Below, one piece after another: positions 8,401-16,484 of a DNA stretch of 64,000 nt. This stretch comes from JBGTGG01 sp964398945 (GTDB lineage: Bacteria > Bacteroidota > Bacteroidia > Cytophagales > Cyclobacteriaceae): assembly GCA_964398945.1 (NCBI GenBank), contig CAYNOT010000018.1, positions 1 to 64,000 of the forward strand, written 5' to 3'. A program made the position numbers and the translations under genes. The notes under the pieces were generated by a model, which was not told the origin of the DNA, made no database searches, and saw nothing but the letters and a program-made list of their open reading frames with translations. The stretch's first letter is position 1. Each line of letters starts with the position of its first letter.

Positions 8401-8817
8401 TTAATTCCCGAAACGTATGTAAACAACACGAGCGAGCGGCTTCAATTATATTCCCGCCTTGATAATATCAAAAATGAAGAAGGGCTTGAAAAATTTGAAC
8501 TGGAAATGATTGACCGGTTTGGCCCGGTTCCCGCTTCTGTAAAAGAATTGATCAACTCTGTTAAGATGCGTTGGCTTGGTGAAAGGCTTGGCTTCGAAAA
8601 ACTAAGTATTAAAAATGACCAGCTTCGTGCTTATTTTATTTCCACAAAAGATTCGTATTTCAGTTCCGATACGTTTGGGAAAATCCTGGCCTTTGTAAAA
8701 GACCATCCACGAAAGTGTAAAATGAAAGACCACCAGGGAAAGGCGATGCTCAATATCGAAAATGTGCTTAGTATAGATGATGGGATTTCCCTGCTCTCAC
8801 AAATGATGGGTGCGTGA
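5476..8817 (+). CDS. mfd: Transcription-repair coupling factor Mfd
   Basis: 1113 residues, the usual Mfd length. It removes RNA polymerase stalled at DNA damage and recruits UvrA. Seen in order: the UvrB-like N-terminal module, the RNA-polymerase-interacting CarD-like domain (LQPGDFVTHIDYGIGKF, about residue 435), the RecG-like translocase with Walker A CGDVGFGKTEVA, DEEQ box VIDEEQKFGV and motif III TATPIPRTLHFSLMGARD, motif VI QMRGRVGRS, and the C-terminal TRCF domain. The start is TTG at 5476, giving MKASDFVSMYQADGL; the next ATG (5500) would remove conserved-looking N-terminal residues. Promoter sequences appear to be supplied by a repeat element. It ends 4 bases from a convergent small gene. 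Confidence 0.97.
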   Translation: MKASDFVSMYQADGLIQTVAAGIAAPNPINIEIKGLAGGLDAVVLASVFTSHPQDFLVILQDKEEASYFQNDLQNLLQRDVLLFPMSYKRAYEYSETENANILMRAEVLSLLNEKKKPDIIITYPEALSEKVINKRSLANNTFLIKKGANLDISFLEEFMHSYDFEKTDFVFEAGQFAVRGGIIDIFSFGHELPYRVELFGDEVDTIRSFDPGSQLSVESLDSISILPNIQTKLIQEERQSLLGFVPEKTCLWFKDYELTLDVIQKCFEKATNSFSQIVKQSGAQILTDPEKLFVTTSAFQADSTRLTKIEFGKRFGLDAAKTYDFRSSVQPSFNKNFELLANNLIEHQMQGYRNFIAADIPKQLERLKEIFGEISPEIQFQPLDFALREGFVDQSLKIVCYTDHQIFERFYRYRAKEKFTKSKALTLRELATLQPGDFVTHIDYGIGKFAGLQKKEVDGREQESIRLVFRDNDLLYCSIHSLHKISKYSGKDGTAPQISKLGTSEWETKKAKVKGQVKDIAKDLIELYAKRKQAPGYAFAPDSFLQVELESSFLYDDTPDQARATEDVKRDMEQPHPMDRLVCGDVGFGKTEVAIRATFKAATEGKQVAVLVPTTILAMQHHRTFTERLSNFPVTIEYINRFKTSKEIKEILARVKEGKVDILIGTHRIVSKDVEFKNLGLLVIDEEQKFGVKTKDKLKEFKVTVDVLTLTATPIPRTLHFSLMGARDLSIIATPPPNRQPVTTEVHTFNEEIIRDAVSLELRRGGQVFVVHNRVGDIEQIANVIFRLVPDARIGIAHGQMEGHQLEKSMVKFINGEYDVLVSTNIIESGLDIPNANTIIINQAHMFGLSDLHQMRGRVGRSNKKAFCYLITSPASTLSSDSRKRLASLEEFSDLGDGFKVAMRDLDIRGAGNLLGAEQSGFISDLGFDTYHKILDDAIQELKETDFKELFAVELSERAKLIVQDCVIETDLEVLIPETYVNNTSERLQLYSRLDNIKNEEGLEKFELEMIDRFGPVPASVKELINSVKMRWLGERLGFEKLSIKNDQLRAYFISTKDSYFSSDTFGKILAFVKDHPRKCKMKDHQGKAMLNIENVLSIDDGISLLSQMMGA

Positions 8818-8821
8818 TTTT

Positions 8822-9073
8822 TCAGGCAATCAATTCTTCAATCGAAATCTGGTTTACATAGGGCTCCAACCCAAATACTTTGTCAAACGCATTGATCATA
8901 AGCACCCTTTTATGCCGTGCTGAATAAAAGACTTCTATAAAAAAGTCATTGGACTGGTAAAGGAAAACATTGCAATCATCCAGGGTACGTTGCATCAAGT
9001 AGCTTCCGTTGAACGTGATCAAGTCACATTTCTTTTCGAAGGTCATTAATCTGAAGTCATCCAATGAAACCAT
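8822..9073 (-). CDS. Small conserved protein of unknown function
   Basis: 83 residues from ATG at 9073 (MVSLDDFRLMTFEKKCDLIT...). The sequence is soluble, mixed alpha/beta, with FFIEVFYSARHKRVLMINAF in the middle and a tail FGLEPYVNQISIEEL. It resembles a small single-domain family I have seen near core genes in Cytophagales, but I cannot name it. The frame is open 46 codons further upstream, where the sequence turns hydrophobic without conservation, so the shorter start is chosen. Convergent with mfd. A plus-strand frame overlaps its 5' half and is judged spurious. Confidence 0.6.
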   Translation of the reverse strand: MVSLDDFRLMTFEKKCDLITFNGSYLMQRTLDDCNVFLYQSNDFFIEVFYSARHKRVLMINAFDKVFGLEPYVNQISIEELIA

Positions 9074-9342
9074 GGTCCTGCTGTTTTTTGCAGGGGAAAA
9101 TGACAAAATTGTGCCACAGATTGATTTGGTTAAAAAGAAGATAAAACCGGGCATTTTGCTCCAAAAAACTTCCGAAATATTCCCAAATATGGAAGAAGAT
9201 TCCCTTAACAATACAAAGGGATTAAAAGCGTTTTACCGATACCTTTGTTCGTTCGATTAAAGATTTACCAATAAAATCGTGACTACTTGGAAAACACACT
9301 TTTATCTATCTATATTAGCGTTTGGATTAAATGGGAAACACA

Positions 9343-10560
9343 ATGAAATATTTTTTTAGGGCACTTTTTTATTCAGTGGGCGCTGCTGTAGCCCTTTCAG
9401 CCTGTTCTCTTTTTGGTGGAGGGGGAAAACCTACCGCTTCAAACCCCGGGCAAATAAGTACAGCAACGGGTTTGGCATACAATGATGAGGATGCCGGTGG
9501 TTTTATGGTAAACCCTTTTCGGGGACAACCAGATGCCCCGAATATGATTTTTATTGAGGGTGGTCGCACCGTTATGGGTTCTTTTGAAGAAGATGTAATG
9601 TCTTATCGTGATAATGTGGAAAGAACCGTTTCTGTTGCTTCCTTTTATATGGATGAAACCGAGATTGCCAATGTACACTGGTTGGAATATTTACACTATT
9701 TGGCAAAAGATTCTGCACAAGAAGTCTATCTCGCAGCGTTGCCTGACACAACCGTTTGGGTTGGTAAACTTGCCTTTAATGATCCGTATGTTGATCACTA
9801 CTTACGCTACCCCGGATTTAGATATTTCCCGGTAGTAGGGATTTCCTGGAATCAAGCCAGCAAATTTGCGGCTTGGAGAACACTTGCTGTAAACAAAGCC
9901 CTGGCAGCAGATGCTGGTGAAGATTATGCAGAAACAGATGGACGTATCCCGTTGGAATCCGGGATTGTCATTCCTGCTTACAGGCTACCAACTGAAGCTG
10001 AATGGGAATATGCAGCCCAAGCCCTTATTGGAACACAATGGCTTGAGGAAATGCAGACCCACCAACGTATTTACCCTTGGGATGGTCATGCTGTTCGTAA
10101 CCCGTATGGAAAACAGATGGGTTTCATGTTGGCCAACTTCAAAAGAGGAAGAGGTGACTATGCAGGTATTGCGGGCCGCCTGAATGACGGTGCCCTTATC
10201 ACTTCGTATATTTATGAGTTCCCTCCGAATGACTATGGTCTTTACAATATGGCGGGTAACGTTAGTGAATGGGTACAAGATGTTTACCGCCCTATGTCGT
10301 ACCAGGATGTTGATGACCTTAACCCAATTAGAAGGGATGGTTTCCTGGATGATAAAGCTGGGTACAATAGTGATTTTGAAGCTAACCCAACATCCTTTAC
10401 CTCATTGATCACTGATCAGGCGCGTGTGTATAAAGGAGGAAGCTGGAAAGACGTTGCCTACTGGATGTCTCCTGGTACAAGAAGGTTTTTGGATCAGGAT
10501 TCTGCTACAGCTACCATCGGTTTCCGTTGTGCCATGATCAGGGCAGGATCCAATTACTAG
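9343..10560 (+). CDS. gldJ: GldJ-type gliding motility / type IX secretion lipoprotein
   Basis: 405 residues from ATG at 9343 (another ATG four codons upstream at 9331). Lipoprotein signal peptide with lipobox ALSAC. The mature N-terminus has the GldJ signature STATGLAYNDEDAGGF, then the formylglycine-generating-enzyme (SUMF1) fold: IFIEGGRTVMGSF, SFYMDETEIANVHWLEYL, VVGISWNQASKFAAWR, RLPTEAEWEYAA, YNMAGNVSEWV and YKGGSWKDVAYW...GFRCAM. The catalytic cysteines of true FGEs are absent, as in GldJ/GldK, so the role is structural. GldJ is needed for GldK stability and gliding/T9SS in Flavobacterium. Monocistronic, closed by a terminator. GldK was considered but its N-terminal pattern fits less well. 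Confidence 0.88.
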   Translation: MKYFFRALFYSVGAAVALSACSLFGGGGKPTASNPGQISTATGLAYNDEDAGGFMVNPFRGQPDAPNMIFIEGGRTVMGSFEEDVMSYRDNVERTVSVASFYMDETEIANVHWLEYLHYLAKDSAQEVYLAALPDTTVWVGKLAFNDPYVDHYLRYPGFRYFPVVGISWNQASKFAAWRTLAVNKALAADAGEDYAETDGRIPLESGIVIPAYRLPTEAEWEYAAQALIGTQWLEEMQTHQRIYPWDGHAVRNPYGKQMGFMLANFKRGRGDYAGIAGRLNDGALITSYIYEFPPNDYGLYNMAGNVSEWVQDVYRPMSYQDVDDLNPIRRDGFLDDKAGYNSDFEANPTSFTSLITDQARVYKGGSWKDVAYWMSPGTRRFLDQDSATATIGFRCAMIRAGSNY

Positions 10561-10600
10561 TAAATTCCCCAAGATATATTTCAAATATATTTAATAACAG

Positions 10601-10623
10601 AAGCCCCTTATGGGGCTTTTTTT
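10601..10623. terminator. Terminator after gldJ, shared with comF
   Basis: AAGCCCC / GGGGCTT stem with a TTAT loop and a T-run from 10617 to 10623. It overlaps the stop codon of the convergent comF-like gene. Confidence 0.85.
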
Positions 10624-11323
10624 ATTTTGCCCGCGAAAGGCAAAGGATCCCTAGTTTTGCAATTCCTGATTTAAAAAGTTCTGTTCCGCAGGCTTCAAGT
10701 GTGGCCCCGGTTGTGGCAACATCATCTACCATTAAAATATTTTTTCCATCAACAAGGGAAGGATTCACCACTACGAAAACATCTTTCACATTTTCCCATC
10801 GATTGAGACGCGACTTCTTAGTCTGGGTTGCAGTGCTGATGTGGCGCTGTACAATCCCGTCATTACAATCAATTCCAAATACCACTGCCAGTCCTTTGCC
10901 AAATTCCTCACTCTGATTGTATCCGCGTTTCTGCTTTTTGGAACTATGCAATGGAACAGGAACTATAATATCCCAATGATTTTCAAAACCATTACCCAAC
11001 AGTTCCTTTGCATACACCTTGCCCAACATAAACCCTATTTCCGGATGGTTCTTATACTTAAATGCGTGCATCAACTTTTGGATTTTTCCCCTTTTCTTAA
11101 AAACAAAAAAGGCCGAGGCATGATCAACATTGATCCTGCCTGAGAGCTTTTTGAAAAGTGTGTTCCCGGGTTCCAAATGATCAAAACTTCTTGGAAGATC
11201 GGTGATACATCCGGTACACAAGATGGGTTCCCCTTTTACCAAAATACCATTGCAGGCTTTGCAGTAAGGTGGGTATAGTAAAGAAAGAAAATCTTCAAAG
11301 ACTTCGACAATTGTAGATTTCAT
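10622..11323 (-). CDS. comF: ComF family phosphoribosyltransferase-like protein
   Basis: 233 residues. The N-terminus has the double zinc-ribbon of ComF proteins (YPPYCKACNGILV and ILCTGCITDLP). The C-terminal half is a type I phosphoribosyltransferase fold with VPVPLHSSKKQKRGYNQSEE, the recurrent segment TQTKKSRLNRWENV, and the PRPP loop ILMVDDVATTGATL. ComF proteins take part in DNA uptake in competent bacteria, but in Bacteroidota the role is not established. It is convergent with gldJ and shares its terminator. Confidence 0.9.
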   Translation of the reverse strand: MKSTIVEVFEDFLSLLYPPYCKACNGILVKGEPILCTGCITDLPRSFDHLEPGNTLFKKLSGRINVDHASAFFVFKKRGKIQKLMHAFKYKNHPEIGFMLGKVYAKELLGNGFENHWDIIVPVPLHSSKKQKRGYNQSEEFGKGLAVVFGIDCNDGIVQRHISTATQTKKSRLNRWENVKDVFVVVNPSLVDGKNILMVDDVATTGATLEACGTELFKSGIAKLGILCLSRAK

Positions 11324-11440
11324 AACGTATCGATTTTGCCAACGACCTTACCACCATGAAAATTAGCATCCTTTTCACAAACTTCATGAGGTTTTTCATT
11401 TTATTGACGAATATTGATGATAAAATTTCAAACACGTAGT

Positions 11441-11782
11441 ATGGGGGTAGTCGAAGAATTCAATTCTTATCGAAGCAAAATGAACGAAAAGATCCTTGCT
11501 TCCGATAATTTAATTATAAAACGTATTTTCAATTTAGATACCAATGCATACGCAGCGGGGCATTTAGATGTAAAATCAAAGGAACTAATTGGGTTAACTT
11601 GTTCCCTCGTGCTGCGGTGTGACGATTGTGTGAAGTACCATTTGGGAAAATGCAAAGAAGTGGGCTTTTCAAAAGAAGAAGTGTACGAAGCCATGGGTGT
11701 TGCGGGTTTAATAGGCGGAACCATCGTTATTCCGCATTTGCGAAGGGCATACGAATATTGGGAGGAACTAGAAAATGTTTAA
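11441..11782 (+). CDS. Carboxymuconolactone decarboxylase / AhpD-like family protein
   Basis: 113 residues from ATG at 11441. It carries the AhpD-like redox motif CDDCVKYH (CxxC-xxxH) at about residue 64 after LIGLTCSLVLR, with the C-terminal helix VAGLIGGTIVIPHLRRAYEY. Family members are small all-helical trimers or hexamers with peroxidase-reductase or decarboxylase activity; the actual substrate is unknown. Starts further upstream at 11414 or 11417 would add ten residues not typical of homologues. The next gene overlaps its end by 8 bases, suggesting translational coupling. Confidence 0.85.
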   Translation: MGVVEEFNSYRSKMNEKILASDNLIIKRIFNLDTNAYAAGHLDVKSKELIGLTCSLVLRCDDCVKYHLGKCKEVGFSKEEVYEAMGVAGLIGGTIVIPHLRRAYEYWEELENV

Positions 11783-12134
11783 ACGGGACCTGGAACAAGA
11801 GCGGAGTTGGAATTCACTTTTGGTGGAATTAGAGCGCATTGTAGGAAAAAAGCCAAAAGACCTAAATAGTGTCCTTTTTTTAATTGGGTTGCAAGAATTG
11901 GGGAAAGGCCCCAAAATCCTAAGCAAAGAAGAGAAGCAAGACTTGTTGCATATTGCCATCTGCAAAGTTTTGAGCCTGGCCGGGTATTACCAGCTGGAAG
12001 GTTTGGATGAAGATGGCTGGCCCCATTGGAAATTAGTAAAAAAACTTCCCCACTTTGATTTACTTGAGCAGGAGAAATTATTGAAAATGCATGTGCTCGA
12101 ATATTTCGAAAAAGAATATGAATGGGGCACCTAA
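11775..12134 (+). CDS. Conserved hypothetical protein coupled to the AhpD-like gene
   Basis: 119 residues, beginning inside the last codons of the preceding gene. No signal peptide or membrane segment. The sequence is mostly helical, with ELERIVGKKPKDLNSVLFLI, ILSKEEKQDLLHIAICKVL and a WPHWKLVKKLP segment. It looks like a soluble family restricted to Bacteroidota; I cannot assign a function. The overlap with the AhpD-like gene says the two are made together. Confidence 0.75.
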   Translation: MFKRDLEQERSWNSLLVELERIVGKKPKDLNSVLFLIGLQELGKGPKILSKEEKQDLLHIAICKVLSLAGYYQLEGLDEDGWPHWKLVKKLPHFDLLEQEKLLKMHVLEYFEKEYEWGT

Positions 12135-12226
12135 TGCCTTCGTATAATTTGTTTTGTTGTTCGGCAACAGGGTGTGTATTTTAGTTTGTGCGAACTTTTA
12201 CGACCACTGCTTCGTATCTTTAACCA

Positions 12227-15200
12227 ATGGCGAATTCTATGGGAACACGTGCGGATAGAATCGAGGACAAGATTAAGGCTTTTCAAAGAAAGTACTATCT
12301 GAATATATTTATTCGGGGCACAATCCTTACGTGTTCCATTTTAATCCTTTATTTCTTATTGGCCAGTTTTCTGGAGTATGCACTCTGGTTAGGAAAGTGG
12401 CCAAGGCTTTTCATCTTCTTGTCCTTTTTTGGAATTGCATTGTTTTGTTTTGCCCGGTTTCTCCGCGACCCCTTTCGTTGGTGGATTTTTAAAAAGGGGT
12501 TGGCAGAAGATGAGAGTGCACGAATTATTGGCCAGGGCATTCCCTCAATAAACGACCGGTTGCTCAACCTGCTCCAACTTCGGCAACAAGGAAATTCAAG
12601 CCTTGCGATGGCGAGTATAGAACAAAAAACTGACCTCCTTCAAAATTATGCTTTTGACACTGTTGTTGACATCCGGGAAAACCGGAGGTATTTAAAATAT
12701 CTTGCAATTCCATTTATTGCCACACTGCTTACCATCGTCTTCAATCACAGTATCATTACCGGCAGCACCGAACGAATTGTAAACTTCCGGCAAGAGTTTG
12801 CGCCAAAAGCCCCATTCTCTTTTACTGTAGTGAATACGAGCTTAACTGCTTTTTACAATGAAGATTTTACGTTGAATGTAAGCCTTTCCGGAGAGGCTAT
12901 TCCTGATAAACTTTATATCCTGATCGGAAATCAGCGTTTAAAATTATTGTCCGGGCAAAATGCAAATGAGTACGCACACACTTTTCAGAACATTCAAGAA
13001 CCCGTAACTTTTCAATTGGAAGGTGCCGGGTTTTTCTCAACAACCTACACCATCACCATTGCCAACAGGCCCGAGTTATCACGGCTCGCTGTTTCCATTG
13101 AATACCCAAAATACATTAATCGGAAGAACGAAGAAATATTGAATGCAGGAAACCTTGATGTTCCTGAAGGATCCATTTTACAATGGAGCCTGAATACCAA
13201 CAATGCACAAAACGCCAGCATTCTCTTTGGTAAAGACTCCATTTCGAAACCATTACAAAATACTGATAAACAATACTTTACGATTAAGGAAAGGTTTCTC
13301 GAACCGGATGCTTATGAAATTATCCTGACCAACGAAAATAGCCAAAACAAGGAACGGCTCGCGTATTCCATTAATGTGATAAAGGATCAGTACCCGCAAC
13401 TTTCAGTCAATAACTTTAAAGATTCTGTCCTCTATAAGCGCGTGATTGTGGGGGGGTCTATTGCTGATGATTACGGCATTACTGAAATGAGATTACATTA
13501 TCAATTAGTGGATGATAAGCAAAATGAAGTTTTTAGAAAATCAATCCCCATTCCAATTTTCAAAGGCCAACTTCAGCAAAGTTTTTTTTATAACTGGTCG
13601 TTGGATTCCATTCAATTGAAAGCCGGTTATCAACTTGATTATTATTTGCAAGTGTGGGACAATGACGGTGTTAATGGCAGAAAATCCACGCGGTCAGGCA
13701 CGTATAGTTTCCTGGTTCCAACACGCGATGACCTTATTACAGAAATTGATAAATCCCGGTCTCAAACAGAAAAGCAAATTGAACAGAATGCAAAAAAAGC
13801 TACCAACCTCCATGAAAAAGTTGAAGAAGTCCTTCAGCAAATAAAAGGAAAACAAAATCTCGACTGGCAGGATAAAAAGATGATAGAAGACATCATCCAA
13901 CAAAAGCAAAGCCTTGACCAACAAGTCGAAAAAATGAAGGAGCAAAACAAACTTCTCAATGAAAAGAAAGATGCATTTACTGAACAAGATGAACGCATTC
14001 GTGAGAAAGCAGAGCAGCTTCAAAAATTGATGGATGAACTTTTGGATGAAGAAACCAAAAAGCTTTTTGAAGAACTTCAAAAATTATTGCGTGAAAATGC
14101 AGACCCCAATGACATTCGTAGAAAGTTGGATAAAATCCGGCAAGACTCAAAGAATATGGAAAAAGAGTTGGAGCGGACCCTTGAGCTTTTCAAACAACTC
14201 CAATATGAATACAAATTTGACCAAGCGATTGAAGAGTTAAAGAAGCAAATTGAAAACCAGGAGCAGGTCCTTGAAAAAACAGAAGGACTGGAAAAAGAAC
14301 AAGGAAAAAATCAATCCGGTGAAAAAGCAAATGAGGAACTGGCGAAAGAGCAGGAAAAAGCCAAGCAAGAGTTTGAAAAGGCAACAGAAAAATTTGAGGA
14401 GCTTCGGGAGTTAGGTAAAGAGTTGGATGAAAAAGAGGAGGATATTCCGAGCGAGGAAGACACACAAGATGTACGTCAGGACCAACAGGATAGCCAGGAG
14501 CAACTCGAGCAAAATAGCCCTTCCAAATCCAAAGAAAGCCAAAAACAGGCAATCGATAAGATGAAGAAGATGCAGCAAAAAATGGAATCCATGCAGAGCG
14601 CAAACGCCATGGAAATCGATATGGAAAATTTAGAGTCGCTGCGCCAAATCCTTCATGGCCTAATAAAATTATCCTTTGATCAGGAGGGCATGATCAAAAG
14701 CTTTAGCGACCTGGCCCAAAGTGATCCGCGTTTCAATACCATCGCACAAAAGCAGCTTAAGCTTAAAGATGACTCTAAAGTATTGGAAGACAGCTTGTTA
14801 GCACTTGCAAAGCGGGATCCATTTATGGGTGCAGTCGTTACCAAAGAAATAAGCGAACTGAATGACCATTTGGATAAAGCCATTGAAAACAATAAAGAGC
14901 GAAGAAGGGCCCAAGCTGCCAACGAGATGCAACTTAGCATGACCTCGCTGAATAATTTGGCGCTGATGTTGGATTCGCATTATGACATGATGATGCAAAT
15001 GATGGCCAATGCGAAGCCCTCTATGAAACAAGGAAAGAAAAAGGGCAAGCAACAGAGTTTGAGTGAAATGCAACAAATGTTAAACGATCGGATCAAGGAA
15101 CTGAAAGGAAGTGGTAAATCAGGAAGGGAACTTTCTGAAGAATTGGCGCAAATGGCCGCAGAGCAGGAGCGGATTCGAAAAGCACTCCAGGAGATGCAAG

Positions 15201-15553
15201 AAAAGATGAAAGATGAGGGAGCAACCCCCGGAGGTGATCTTCCTTCTAAAATGGAACAAACGGAAATGGACCTTGTCAATAAGCAGCTTACAGACTTAAT
15301 GATTAAACGCCAACAGGATATTTTGACAAGACTTCTTGAAACTGAAAAATCAATGCGGGAACAAGACCTTGATGAGGAACGTAAAGGGGAAACCGCCAAA
15401 GACTATAATTCAGAAGAAATGCCAAAGGCTTTCGAAGAATTTTTGCGTCTCAAGGAAAAAGAAGTAGAATTGCTCAAAACAGTCCCTCCAAAGCTTTACC
15501 CGTATTATAAGAAAGAAGTAAGTGAATATTTTAAAAGGATAGGAAACCAATAA
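12227..15553 (+). CDS. DUF4175 family large membrane-anchored coiled-coil protein
   Basis: 1108 residues. Hydrophobic helices lie at about residues 29-50, 60-77 and 153-175. A beta-rich extracytoplasmic part follows (about 180-500; VIKDQYPQLSV, DYGITEMRLHY). The C-terminal half (about 510-1100) is very rich in E, K and Q with heptad character (EKQIEQNAKKATNLHEKVEE, KEQGKNQSGEKANEELAKE). This matches the DUF4175 family of Bacteroidota, of unknown role; cell-envelope organisation is only a guess. A second in-frame ATG at 12239 is equally plausible, because a near-consensus -7 element TATCTTTA lies at 12215-12222. It heads a co-directional run continuing into the ATPase, ybeY and mnmG genes. Confidence 0.85.
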   Translation: MANSMGTRADRIEDKIKAFQRKYYLNIFIRGTILTCSILILYFLLASFLEYALWLGKWPRLFIFLSFFGIALFCFARFLRDPFRWWIFKKGLAEDESARIIGQGIPSINDRLLNLLQLRQQGNSSLAMASIEQKTDLLQNYAFDTVVDIRENRRYLKYLAIPFIATLLTIVFNHSIITGSTERIVNFRQEFAPKAPFSFTVVNTSLTAFYNEDFTLNVSLSGEAIPDKLYILIGNQRLKLLSGQNANEYAHTFQNIQEPVTFQLEGAGFFSTTYTITIANRPELSRLAVSIEYPKYINRKNEEILNAGNLDVPEGSILQWSLNTNNAQNASILFGKDSISKPLQNTDKQYFTIKERFLEPDAYEIILTNENSQNKERLAYSINVIKDQYPQLSVNNFKDSVLYKRVIVGGSIADDYGITEMRLHYQLVDDKQNEVFRKSIPIPIFKGQLQQSFFYNWSLDSIQLKAGYQLDYYLQVWDNDGVNGRKSTRSGTYSFLVPTRDDLITEIDKSRSQTEKQIEQNAKKATNLHEKVEEVLQQIKGKQNLDWQDKKMIEDIIQQKQSLDQQVEKMKEQNKLLNEKKDAFTEQDERIREKAEQLQKLMDELLDEETKKLFEELQKLLRENADPNDIRRKLDKIRQDSKNMEKELERTLELFKQLQYEYKFDQAIEELKKQIENQEQVLEKTEGLEKEQGKNQSGEKANEELAKEQEKAKQEFEKATEKFEELRELGKELDEKEEDIPSEEDTQDVRQDQQDSQEQLEQNSPSKSKESQKQAIDKMKKMQQKMESMQSANAMEIDMENLESLRQILHGLIKLSFDQEGMIKSFSDLAQSDPRFNTIAQKQLKLKDDSKVLEDSLLALAKRDPFMGAVVTKEISELNDHLDKAIENNKERRRAQAANEMQLSMTSLNNLALMLDSHYDMMMQMMANAKPSMKQGKKKGKQQSLSEMQQMLNDRIKELKGSGKSGRELSEELAQMAAEQERIRKALQEMQEKMKDEGATPGGDLPSKMEQTEMDLVNKQLTDLMIKRQQDILTRLLETEKSMREQDLDEERKGETAKDYNSEEMPKAFEEFLRLKEKEVELLKTVPPKLYPYYKKEVSEYFKRIGNQ

Positions 15554-15571
15554 CCCTAGTATCGGCCCAAT

Positions 15572-15976
15572 ATGAAGTCAATTAGCATCCAGGTACCGTC
15601 ATTGGCGGAAAACATTCGAATGATTGAGAGTTTTATCGACAATGCAAAGGAAAAATATAACCTAGATGAGGATATCTATGGTAACATTATGATTGCCGTA
15701 ACCGAAGCCGTAAACAATGCGATCAAACACGGCAATAGTGGGGATAAGTCGAAAAACGTTTTGCTGAGTCTTCATTTGGAAGATAATGTGATCAAGTTTC
15801 AAATTAAGGATGAAGGAGAGGGTTTTGATTATGAAAACCTCCCAGACCCTACAACACCCGAAAATTTAGAAAAACCAGGCGGTAGAGGAATCTTCCTCAT
15901 GAAAAACCTTGCAGATGAAGTTCATTTCAAGAATCATGGAAGCGAAGTTGAAATTAGCTTCTATATGCAAAACTGA
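15572..15976 (+). CDS. Anti-sigma-factor-type (RsbW/SpoIIAB-like) ATP-binding protein
   Basis: 134 residues forming a single GHKL-type HATPase domain: N-box VTEAVNNAIKHGN (about residue 50), G1 box KDEGEGFDY and G2 box GGRGIFLMKNL. Such stand-alone domains act as serine kinases or anti-sigma factors in partner-switching systems. No anti-anti-sigma (STAS) partner, PP2C phosphatase or sigma factor is seen in this window. It sits 18 bases after the DUF4175 gene and its stop overlaps the ybeY start by one base, so it is expressed with the rRNA-maturation gene. Confidence 0.85.
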   Translation: MKSISIQVPSLAENIRMIESFIDNAKEKYNLDEDIYGNIMIAVTEAVNNAIKHGNSGDKSKNVLLSLHLEDNVIKFQIKDEGEGFDYENLPDPTTPENLEKPGGRGIFLMKNLADEVHFKNHGSEVEISFYMQN

Positions 15977-16392
15977 TGGCCACCATTCATTTCTTCTCTG
16001 AGGAAATCGATTTCCAACTTAAAAAACCAGCCAAATCAAAACAGTGGATCAAATCCGTAATCAAGGCAGAAGGATGTGAACTTGAGTCTTTAAACTTCAT
16101 TTTCTGTTCGGATGATTACCTTTTGTCAAAAAACATTGAATACCTCAACCATCATACACTAACTGACATTATCACCTTCGACACCCGCGAATCTGAATCC
16201 ATAGAAGGGGACATCTTTATCAGTATCGAACGGGTAATGGATAATGCTGAAAAACTTGGCATCCAATTCCAGGATGAGCTTGATCGGGTAATTATTCACG
16301 GAGTTCTTCATTTGATCGGCTATAGCGACAAGGGAAATGAGCAAAAGAAGCTCATGCGTGAAAAAGAGGACTCTTATTTATCTTTGCGTTAA
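15976..16392 (+). CDS. ybeY: Endoribonuclease / rRNA maturation factor YbeY
   Basis: 138 residues. The UPF0054 metal-site motif is visible as HGVLHLIGYSDKG at about residue 105, after the core segment TLTDIITFDTRE. In most bacteria the third metal ligand is the histidine of GYDH; here the position reads GYSDK, a form I also associate with Bacteroidota YbeY, so an aspartate may replace it. YbeY acts in 16S rRNA 3'-end maturation and ribosome quality control. Translationally coupled to the ATPase gene upstream. Its 3' end contains a -7 element that can drive mnmG. Confidence 0.93.
   Translation: MATIHFFSEEIDFQLKKPAKSKQWIKSVIKAEGCELESLNFIFCSDDYLLSKNIEYLNHHTLTDIITFDTRESESIEGDIFISIERVMDNAEKLGIQFQDELDRVIIHGVLHLIGYSDKGNEQKKLMREKEDSYLSLR
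16379..16386 (+). promoter_or_regulatory. -7 promoter element upstream of mnmG
   Basis: TATCTTTG, exact TAnnTTTG match at the very end of ybeY, about 100 bases before the mnmG start. The leader it implies would contain both parS sites. Confidence 0.35.
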
Positions 16393-16416
16393 TTCTGGAA
16401 ACTTTAGGGATTGAAT

Positions 16417-16432
16417 TGTTCCACGTGAAACA
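16417..16432. other. parS centromere site 1
   Basis: TGTTCCACGTGAAACA, a perfect match to the ParB-binding consensus TGTTNCACGTGAAACA and identical to the form common in Bacillus subtilis. It lies between ybeY and mnmG, 38 bases from a second copy. Confidence 0.88.
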
Positions 16433-16454
16433 TGGAACTAATCCATTGATCTAA

Positions 16455-16470
16455 TGTTCCACGTGAAACA
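16455..16470. other. parS centromere site 2
   Basis: Second perfect TGTTCCACGTGAAACA copy, in the same orientation, 14 bases before the mnmG start codon. Binding of ParB here would cover the mnmG leader. parS sites cluster near the chromosome origin in most bacteria. Confidence 0.88.
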
Positions 16471-16484
16471 CTTAAAGAAAAGGT

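Noticed and set aside
9009..9260. 83-codon plus-strand frame overlapping the small minus-strand gene
   Set aside because: No family resemblance; the minus-strand product (8822-9073) looks more protein-like and conserved. Some doubt remains.
9343..10560. Functional formylglycine-generating enzyme
   Set aside because: Both catalytic cysteines are missing and the N-terminal signature is that of GldJ.
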